In this document: piece by piece, positions 6,693 through 11,346 of the stretch | How positions within the stretch are numbered: position 1 is the stretch's first letter | Layout of the letters: the number at the start of each line of letters is the position of its first letter | DNA from: an uncultured Clostridia bacterium | GTDB lineage: Bacteria > Bacillota > Clostridia > Oscillospirales > Acutalibacteraceae | Direction: 5' to 3' | Assembly (NCBI GenBank): GCA_945227095.1 | Contig: CALYOC010000009.1 | Coordinates: forward strand, 1-11,346 | DNA: 11,346 bases | Made by a program: the position numbers and the translations under genes | Notes under the pieces: generated by a model | The model's input: the letters and a program-made list of their open reading frames with translations, nothing else | Database searches by the model: none | Told to the model about the DNA's origin: nothing

Positions 6693-7238
6693 TTACTTCC
6701 CTAAACTTCTTCTGTAATAAGTGAGCTTTGTCTTGCCGTATTTTTTAAACTTGCAAATTTTGAAATCCCCGACCTTTTCCGGAAGCTCACGCTCAAACGG
6801 GCTTTCACATATTATAACCGCGTCCTGAGCCATCTTCTGTACCAAAAGAGGTAACGCCGATTCAATCAAACCGGAATTATAAGGCGGGTCAAGCAAGGCA
6901 ATATCGAAACACTCACTGCAAGTTTTAAGATAAGAGATACTGTCGCTGTTCACAAGCTGTGCCGATGACTGCAAAGAGCATTTTTCGAGGTTCCTGCGGA
7001 CAATATCCAAAGAACGCTTTGAGTTGTCGACAAATACGGCTCTTCGAGCTCCTCTGCTCAGACACTCCAATCCCAGCTGTCCCGAACCGGCAAATAAATC
7101 AATGACCGTACTGCCGGGTATTTCAAACTGTATTGAAGAAAAAAGCGCTTCTTTCACTCTGGACACCGTCGGTCTGACATCAAGCCCTTCGAGAGTATCA
7201 AGCGGCTTGCCTGCCGCAATGCCTGTAATCACTCTCAT
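6693..7238 (-). CDS. rsmD: 16S rRNA m2G966 methyltransferase RsmD
   Basis: SAM-dependent methyltransferase modifying N2 of G966 in 16S rRNA (E. coli numbering) on small-subunit particles. In 181 residues it shows the family start MRVITGIAAGKPL, the RPT motif with VKEALF (22-33), the SAM-binding VIDLFAGSGQLGLE (45-57) and the catalytic LLDPPYNSG with DPPY at 117-120. GGAG six bases before the ATG at 7238 gives a good ribosome site. It is first in a three-gene unit with coaD and the coiled-coil gene, behind its own consensus promoter. The rsmD-coaD pairing is a widely conserved order (ylbH-ylbI in B. subtilis). Confidence 0.97.
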   Translation of the reverse strand: MRVITGIAAGKPLDTLEGLDVRPTVSRVKEALFSSIQFEIPGSTVIDLFAGSGQLGLECLSRGARRAVFVDNSKRSLDIVRRNLEKCSLQSSAQLVNSDSISYLKTCSECFDIALLDPPYNSGLIESALPLLVQKMAQDAVIICESPFERELPEKVGDFKICKFKKYGKTKLTYYRRSLGK

Positions 7239-7280
7239 AAATCACTCCACGCTCGCCAAACATAGTCAAAAACATATTTC

Positions 7281-7292
7281 TTAACTCGTTAA
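7281..7292 (-). promoter_or_regulatory. Palindrome at the rsmD promoter start point (possible operator)
   Basis: TTAAC and GTTAA flank two bases to make a 12-base palindrome that abuts the -10 hexamer, sharing its edge base at 7292, and covers the predicted transcription start. That is a typical repressor position. I do not recognise the regulator, and AT-rich palindromes of this size can arise by chance. Confidence 0.35.
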
Positions 7293-7320
7293 ATATACTA
7301 TATAATTTAAAATATGTCAA
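7292..7320 (-). promoter_or_regulatory. rsmD: Sigma-A promoter of the rsmD-coaD-coiled-coil operon
   Basis: The minus strand has a perfect TTGACA (7320-7315), a 17-base spacer and TATATT (7297-7292). The predicted start is near 7285, giving a leader of about 47 bases to the rsmD ATG. It begins only 11 bases past the uvrC stop, and no terminator separates them, so uvrC read-through may also feed this operon. It is one of the two best promoter matches in the window. Confidence 0.8.
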
Positions 7321-7330
7321 GGTTGCGCGC

Positions 7331-9172
7331 TCAATCGGTATTTTCCGACGAGCCGAAATAAGCCGAAATATTTTTGGCAAGTCGCTCGCTTATTCCCGAT
7401 ACCTCGCAAAGTTCGTTCTGGCTCGCCGCCCTTATCTTCTTCAGTGAGCCGAAGTGCTTTAAAAGGCTTTTTGCCTTCTTCTCGCCCACTCCGTCAATCT
7501 CCGTAAGCGCACTGATAAGGGATTTTTTAGAATGCTTTTTGCGGTGATAGGATATGCTGAAACGGTGAACCTCATCTTGAACAGAGGTGACAAATTTAAA
7601 GACATTCTTCATCGAGTTTATCTGTATTTCACCGCCGCCCGTGGCGATCGCCCTTGTGCGGTGTTTGGAATCCTTCACCATACCGAACAACGGTATATCC
7701 GTCAAGCCGAATTGCTCGAGAACGGCATAGACAGCATTGACCTGACCTTTACCGCCGTCAAGAAGAATGAGGTCGGGCTTTATCTTAAATGTGCTGTCCT
7801 GCTCGTCCTCAAAATAATGCTTAAACCTGCGCGTTAAGACTTCCGCCATAGACGCATAGTCGTCCTGTCCGCTGAAAGACTTAATGCTGAAATGTTTATA
7901 TGCCTTTTTATATGGCTTTCCGTCCTTAAATACCACCATTCCTGCAACATTGTCCTGCCCGGAGGTATGTGAAATATCATAGCTTTCAATAAAGCGCGGC
8001 GCTTTATCAAGGTTTAATATTTGAGATAACTCGTCAAGTGCCGCCGTTTCAGACATAGACTTGCCCTCATACACGGCAAGGTGTTGTGCCGCGTTGTCAC
8101 GGCACATTTCCACAAGGCGCATTTGCTCGCCCTTTTGCGGCTGCTTGAGTTCAACATTTTTCGACTCATTCATGGAGACGAGCCAGCGTGTGAGAAGCTC
8201 CTCGTCCTCGACCTCTCCGTCAACGGTTACCCGCTTTGGAATATCCTTTCGCAAGGTGTAAAACTGAATAATCAGATTCATTCTCTCACCGGGCAAATTT
8301 CCCTCGTCATCGACAATGAAAACCTCGCTGTCATACAGCCGCCCGCCTTTAAAGCGCAGCACCGACAGGCAGAGTTTCCCTGTTCCTCTGACAATGCCGA
8401 AAACATCTTGATTGGGAATGCCTGCGGCAAAAACCTTTTGCCTGTCATTAAGTTTTTTAACGGCATTTATTCTATCGCGCATTTGAGCCGCCTTTTCAAA
8501 GAGCATTTTGTCGGAATACTCCTGCATTTTAAGCTGCATTTCCTTGAGCGCGTCCTCGCTGCTTCCCTTTAAAAACCTGACCGCCTCTTCCACGGTTTTG
8601 TTATACTCTTCTTCGCTCACCTTTCCCGTACACACGCCCATACACAGTCCTATATGGTAATTAAGACAAGGCCTTTCCCTGCGAAAGTCACGCGGAAAGC
8701 TCTTATTACACGACGGAAGCTTAAATATCTTCAATGCCTCGTTTACCGAGCGCGAAATCAGCGATGAGGACACAAACGGTCCTATATAGGTCGCAGAGTC
8801 GTTTGCCGTCATCTTTACCTCGCTGATATGAGGGTATCTTTCCTTAGAAATCCTTATATAGCTATATCCTTTATCATCTTTTAAAAGGATATTATACTTC
8901 GGCTGATATTGCTTAATAAGCGAACATTCAAGTACCAGCGCTTCAAACTCGCTTTGAGTCAAGATATAATCAAAATCATCGACATTTGAAACCATTCTCA
9001 CCGTTTTTACACTGTGAGATAAATTCTTGCGAAAATAACTTGTGACGCGGTTTTTGAGCGCCTTGGCCTTTCCGACATATATTACCTCGCCGCTCTTGTT
9101 CTTCATAATATACACGCCGGGGTTCATAGGCAGGCTGTTCGCCTTTTTCAAAAGTTCTTCTTTTCCGGGCAA
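7331..9172 (-). CDS. uvrC: Excinuclease ABC subunit C (UvrC)
   Basis: Dual-incision nuclease of nucleotide excision repair, recruited by UvrB to cut on both sides of a DNA lesion. Counting from the longer GTG start, domains are: GIY-YIG nuclease (GVYIMK at 22-27, YVGKAK at 35-40, Arg45); four cysteines C158, C172, C180 and C184 matching the proposed iron-sulphur site; a UVR helical hairpin binding UvrB (205-239); the RNase H-like nuclease with YDISH (Asp402) and LILLDGGKGQ (Asp475); and a C-terminal double helix-hairpin-helix (about 555-610). The longest frame starts with GTG at 9181, but AAGGAA abuts that codon. The same site lies eight to ten bases before an in-frame TTG at 9172, which I chose (613 residues). 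An in-frame TGA lies just upstream of the GTG, so no longer start exists. Confidence 0.96.
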   Translation of the reverse strand: MPGKEELLKKANSLPMNPGVYIMKNKSGEVIYVGKAKALKNRVTSYFRKNLSHSVKTVRMVSNVDDFDYILTQSEFEALVLECSLIKQYQPKYNILLKDDKGYSYIRISKERYPHISEVKMTANDSATYIGPFVSSSLISRSVNEALKIFKLPSCNKSFPRDFRRERPCLNYHIGLCMGVCTGKVSEEEYNKTVEEAVRFLKGSSEDALKEMQLKMQEYSDKMLFEKAAQMRDRINAVKKLNDRQKVFAAGIPNQDVFGIVRGTGKLCLSVLRFKGGRLYDSEVFIVDDEGNLPGERMNLIIQFYTLRKDIPKRVTVDGEVEDEELLTRWLVSMNESKNVELKQPQKGEQMRLVEMCRDNAAQHLAVYEGKSMSETAALDELSQILNLDKAPRFIESYDISHTSGQDNVAGMVVFKDGKPYKKAYKHFSIKSFSGQDDYASMAEVLTRRFKHYFEDEQDSTFKIKPDLILLDGGKGQVNAVYAVLEQFGLTDIPLFGMVKDSKHRTRAIATGGGEIQINSMKNVFKFVTSVQDEVHRFSISYHRKKHSKKSLISALTEIDGVGEKKAKSLLKHFGSLKKIRAASQNELCEVSGISERLAKNISAYFGSSENTD

Positions 9173-9218
9173 CGCGCTCACTTCCTTTCATCAAAAAGTA
9201 TTTATCCCCTCTATATCA

Positions 9219-9248
9219 ATAATAACACAAAAACTAAAAAATCTGCAA
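9219..9248 (-). promoter_or_regulatory. Weak candidate promoter for uvrC
   Basis: The minus strand has TTGCAG (9248-9243), 18 bases and TATTAT (9224-9219). The -35 lies inside the 3' arm of the HPr terminator. Something must start uvrC transcription behind a strong terminator, and this is the best match in the 55 bases available, but the sequence is too AT-rich for confidence. Confidence 0.3.
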
Positions 9249-9266
9249 CACCGAAGTGCTGCAGAT
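9236..9266 (-). terminator. Rho-independent terminator of the HPr gene
   Basis: On the minus strand an 11-bp stem (plus-strand arms 9241-9251 and 9256-9266, one G-U pair) closes a UUCG tetraloop and is followed at once by six U residues. It lies 23 bases past the HPr stop. It is a textbook terminator and makes HPr a single-gene transcript. Confidence 0.94.
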
Positions 9267-9289
9267 TATGTTTGTCAAGTTATTTTAAA

Positions 9290-9553
9290 TCAATCCTCAA
9301 AACCGCTCTCTACGAGTTTAACAAGACCGTCAACAGCGGCCTCCTCGTCACTGCCGTCAGCGATAATTCTAACGGAATTGTCCTGTGAAATACCTAACGA
9401 AAGAACACCCAAAAGGCTCTTGGCGTTTACCCGTCTTCCCTCTTTCTCTACCCAAATAGAAGACTTGTACTCATTAGCTTTCTGAATGAAGAAAGTGGCA
9501 GGACGCGCGTGAAGACCAACCTTATTTTTAACTGCAACATCTTTAACAAACAT
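9290..9553 (-). CDS. ptsH: HPr family phosphocarrier protein
   Basis: Small cytosolic phosphocarrier. In the PTS, His15 takes phosphate from enzyme I and passes it to sugar-specific EIIA proteins; in Gram-positives, HPr kinase phosphorylates Ser46 so that HPr can act with CcpA in catabolite control. The 87 residues match family length. VGLHARPA places His15, and NAKSLLGVLSLG places Ser46, so both phosphorylation sites are present; Crh proteins lack His15, so this is an HPr type. The ATG at 9553 has GGGGG seven bases upstream. The gene stands alone between a strong promoter and its own terminator, with no ptsI beside it. If the genome has several HPr paralogues, this need not be the main PTS carrier. 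Confidence 0.94.
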   Translation of the reverse strand: MFVKDVAVKNKVGLHARPATFFIQKANEYKSSIWVEKEGRRVNAKSLLGVLSLGISQDNSVRIIADGSDEEAAVDGLVKLVESGFED

Positions 9554-9594
9554 TTTATTACCCCCACAAAACAGGAAATATTTAAACTTAATTC

Positions 9595-9608
9595 GTGACT
9601 AATGTCAC
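9595..9608 (-). promoter_or_regulatory. GTGA-N6-TCAC palindrome at the HPr start point (candidate operator)
   Basis: Arms GTGAC and GTCAC around ATTA form a perfect inverted repeat, beginning eight bases after the -10 hexamer and covering the predicted start region. GTGA-N6-TCAC is the core of CRP/FNR-superfamily sites (E. coli CRP: TGTGA-N6-TCACA). A site over the start point would favour repression. The binding protein is not known from this window. Confidence 0.45.
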
Positions 9609-9616
9609 TACATCAT

Positions 9617-9644
9617 ATTATACCATTTTAATACCACTCGTCAA
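9617..9644 (-). promoter_or_regulatory. ptsH: Strong extended -10 promoter of the HPr gene
   Basis: The minus strand has TTGACG (9644-9639), 16 bases, then TATAAT (9622-9617) preceded by TGG, giving an extended -10 (TGN-TATAAT). The predicted start is near 9610, so the leader is about 57 bases. This is a near-consensus vegetative promoter, fitting an abundant protein such as HPr. Confidence 0.82.
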
Positions 9645-9660
9645 CAATTTATGCCCGTTT

Positions 9661-9797
9661 TTTCATCATTTCGTTTGCATATCCAAATTACTGTTATATG
9701 ACACAAGTGCTTTTTGTGCAATTCAACTATATAACAAGTGTTTATTTTATGTATGTTGTTATTAGGATTTCCACATTGGACGAAAAAAATGATGAAA
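9661..9797. other. Nested inverted repeats between trmD and HPr (possible structured RNA)
   Basis: Four complementary pairs are correctly nested: TTTCATCATTT with AAATGATGAAA (9661-9671 and 9787-9797, 11 bp); TCCAA with TTGGA (9682-9686 and 9776-9780); TGTTATAT with ATATAACA (9692-9699 and 9729-9736, 8 bp); and CACAA with TTGTG (9702-9706 and 9714-9718). ACAAGTG also repeats directly at 9703 and 9734. I see no ORF with a ribosome site and no matching RNA family. The sequence is AT-rich, so the short pairs may be chance. It may be the trmD 3' region, an upstream control element for HPr, or a small RNA. Confidence 0.35.
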
Positions 9798-9824
9798 TTT
9801 TAGACTTTTAGCAGACAATATATG

Positions 9825-10550
9825 CTATTTTTTACCTTGAACAATCTCCATATCTTGTGGTGTGACGCCGGCTTTTTCCAATAAATCGGGACGCTTTTGC
9901 GCCGTCACGGTTAGCGACATCTTCTCTTTCCATTCGCGGATTTTTTTGTGATGTCCGCTCAATAAAACCTCGGGCACCTTGCGCCCTCTCCACTCGGCAG
10001 GTCTTGTGTACTGCGGCGCTTCCAAAAGTCCGTTCCACAGGCTGTCATTTGTGTATGCCTCCTCATTAGGCAACACGCCCTCAACCAAGCGGCTTATACT
10101 GTCGGCAAGAATGAGCGCAGGCAATTCTCCGCCGGTCAGCACATAATCTCCGACAGATATTTCTTCATCGACAATTTCATCGATAATCCTCTGGTCAACG
10201 CCCTCGTAATGACCGCACAAAACCGCTATATTGTCAAGTTTTGAGAGCTGCTTTACCTTATCCTGAGTGAGCAGGCTTCCCTGCGGACTCATATAGACAA
10301 AGTGCGGCCTTTTGCCGAGCCGCTTGCACAAATCCTCAAAGCAATCATAAATCGGCTGCGCCTGCATTACCATTCCGGTTGTACCGCCGTACGGCGCGTC
10401 ATCAACTCTGCGGTGCTTGTCAAGCGTAAAATCTCTGATGTCGGTACACTCTATCTCAACCGCACCGTTTTCTCGGGCTCTGCCGATTACACTTTGTGAG
10501 AGAACCTCTCTGCACATTTCGGGAAAAAGTGTGAGTATATCAATTCTCAT
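9825..10550 (-). CDS. trmD: tRNA (guanine-N1-)-methyltransferase TrmD
   Basis: Essential SPOUT-fold enzyme methylating N1 of G37 next to the anticodon, which prevents +1 frameshifting; works as a dimer. From the ATG at 10550 it has 241 residues and starts MRIDILTLFPEM, the standard family N-terminus. Knot and SAM-site motifs are visible: YMSPQGSLLTQ (86-96), LCGHYEGVDQR (111-121), VGDYVLTGGELPALILADSISRLVEGVL (133-160), then SLWNGLLEAPQYTRP. Arg154 and Asp169 fall at the same numbers as the residues implicated in catalysis in the H. influenzae enzyme. A TTG at 10556 would add two residues; family N-termini favour ATG. The start overlaps the end of rimM by 11 bases, so the two are translationally coupled. 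No rplS follows, although it usually does in this operon. Confidence 0.97.
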   Translation of the reverse strand: MRIDILTLFPEMCREVLSQSVIGRARENGAVEIECTDIRDFTLDKHRRVDDAPYGGTTGMVMQAQPIYDCFEDLCKRLGKRPHFVYMSPQGSLLTQDKVKQLSKLDNIAVLCGHYEGVDQRIIDEIVDEEISVGDYVLTGGELPALILADSISRLVEGVLPNEEAYTNDSLWNGLLEAPQYTRPAEWRGRKVPEVLLSGHHKKIREWKEKMSLTVTAQKRPDLLEKAGVTPQDMEIVQGKK

Positions 10551-11058
10551 CGTCAAACAGACCTTTCATTTTCTCTATAAGCACCTTTTTGCTCTCGACA
10601 TCGACCTCTTTTACCACAAGAGGTATCTTGGGAATGAGCACCTGCTCGCCGCCGGGGGTATCAATATGCCACACATCGTTGGCACCTGTTTCGCTGACCG
10701 CAGATATATCGCCTAAAAATTCGCCGTCGGATATATCATAGACCTTGCATCCGATAATATCCTGCACAAAATACTCCCCGTCCCGAAGAGTGACGGACTC
10801 CTTATCCATATATAAGATACGGTTCCTGAGCGCCTGTGCCTTCTCCATAGTGTCCACCTGCTCCGCTTTTAACAGGACTATATTTCCATGCTTTCTGACT
10901 CCTGTAACGGTCAATTTCTCCCTGCCGGAGCCGTCGAGAAACAGTTCCTTTGACTGCTTGAACAAATCAAAGTTTTGACACCACGGGTTTACCCGCATTT
11001 CTCCCCTGACTCCGTGCGTTGATACAATTTTACCGATTTCCAAAAATCTCTTTCCCAT
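10540..11058 (-). CDS. rimM: Ribosome maturation factor RimM
   Basis: Assembly factor for the 30S subunit that binds ribosomal protein S19 and helps mature the 3' (head) domain of 16S rRNA. The 172 residues match family length. The N-terminal RimM domain opens with LEIGKIVSTHGVRGEMRV (6-23), and the C-terminal PRC-barrel runs from GEYFVQDIIGCKVYD to a final VLIEKMKGLFD, including LGDISAVSETGANDVWHI and VLIPKIPLVV. GTGAGG lies four bases before the ATG at 11058. It is followed by trmD with an overlap. In most Bacillota rpsP and a KH-domain gene precede rimM; here the 288 bases upstream have no recognised gene. Confidence 0.96.
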   Translation of the reverse strand: MGKRFLEIGKIVSTHGVRGEMRVNPWCQNFDLFKQSKELFLDGSGREKLTVTGVRKHGNIVLLKAEQVDTMEKAQALRNRILYMDKESVTLRDGEYFVQDIIGCKVYDISDGEFLGDISAVSETGANDVWHIDTPGGEQVLIPKIPLVVKEVDVESKKVLIEKMKGLFDDEN

Positions 11059-11346
11059 ACGACCTCACTATTTCGATACATCTTAATAAATTCGCAAAAG
11101 GCACCCTATGCACAACTGCGTAGGATGCCAAATTAACTATAAGGTGAGGAGAGTTGAACACAATATGCCGAAAATTTGATATTACGGTGTATTTTCACTT
11201 TTTCACCGTTGTCGGGCGTCAGCCCGACTGCCGTCTCAAAAGCAAAAATCCATCCGTACTCTCTGCATTTTCGGTGCAGAGCAGTTTAAAACGAGAAGAT
11301 TTTTGTTTGAACAAGGCACAAAATCGCCGCCATACTGCCGTATGGC
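11059..11346. repeat. Hairpin-rich non-coding element upstream of rimM, running off the window
   Basis: No recognised gene. It holds an array of perfect or near-perfect hairpins: 11100-11129 (13-position arms, one mismatch); ACGGTG/CACCGT at 11184-11209; GTCGGGC/GCCCGAC at 11211-11228 (loop GTCA); a nested pair in which 11240-11250 pairs with 11298-11308 (11 bp, one G-U) around CTCTGCA/TGCAGAG (11261-11281); and GCCATAC/GTATGGC at 11329-11346, ending at the last base. The density far exceeds anything else in the window. It may be an intergenic repeat family (REP/MITE-like) or a structured RNA; orientation and full extent are unknown. I do not recognise the family. Confidence 0.6.
11096..11129 (-). 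terminator. Terminator-like hairpin upstream of rimM
   Basis: On the minus strand a long stem (arms 11129-11117 and 11112-11100, one G-U pair and one C-A mismatch) with loop GTTG is followed by four U residues (11099-11096). The U-tract is short, so termination may be partial. It could end an upstream transcript or attenuate entry into rimM-trmD, or just be the outermost hairpin of the element at 11059-11346. Confidence 0.45.

Noticed and set aside
9042..9485. Plus-strand 147-codon frame spanning the uvrC-HPr gap
   Set aside because: It overlaps uvrC and HPr antisense and crosses the HPr terminator; no ribosome site and no recognisable domain.
11100..11346. CRISPR array or IS element
   Set aside because: The hairpins differ in sequence, with no regular repeat-spacer periodicity, and no transposase fragment or terminal inverted repeats with target duplication are visible.

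Overview
The window looks like chromosomal DNA from a low-to-moderate G+C Gram-positive bacterium (Bacillota, class Clostridia; a gut Oscillospiraceae/Ruminococcaceae-type organism is my inference). Support comes from the mraZ-rsmH-ftsL-PBP-murE order, a class B penicillin-binding protein with two C-terminal PASTA domains, an HPr carrying both His15 and Ser46, and strong AGGAGG-type ribosome sites. Every gene I can support lies on the minus strand, so transcription runs from the right edge to the left edge.

In transcription order: (1) 11346-11059, a gene-free stretch packed with nested hairpins that runs off the window. (2) rimM and trmD, overlapping by 11 bases (ribosome maturation and tRNA m1G37 methylation). 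(3) A 274-base gap (9824-9551) with nested inverted repeats and a strong extended -10 promoter carrying a GTGA-N6-TCAC palindrome at its start point. (4) An HPr phosphocarrier gene ending in a UUCG-loop terminator. (5) uvrC (nucleotide excision repair). (6) A consensus promoter just past the uvrC stop, driving rsmD, coaD and a DivIVA/SepIVA-like coiled-coil gene. (7) A 399-base gap (5695-5295) with GC-rich hairpins, a 13-bp terminator, repeated TTGTAACA motifs and the mraZ promoter. (8) The division and cell-wall cluster mraZ, rsmH, ftsL, a FtsI/PbpB/SpoVD-class PBP and the first 342 codons of murE, cut by the left edge.

The genes are core housekeeping: translation (rimM, trmD, rsmD, rsmH), CoA synthesis (coaD), carbon regulation (HPr), repair (uvrC) and septal peptidoglycan synthesis (mraZ cluster). 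I see no phage, transposase, CRISPR array, defence system or biosynthetic cluster. The unexplained signal is all in the non-coding parts: the hairpin array at the right edge, the nested inverted repeats upstream of HPr, operator-like palindromes at two promoters, and a hairpin with candidate promoters between ftsL and the PBP gene. Several starts are probably not the longest possible ones (mraZ, ftsL, coaD, uvrC, trmD, perhaps the PBP), judged from Shine-Dalgarno placement and family N-termini.
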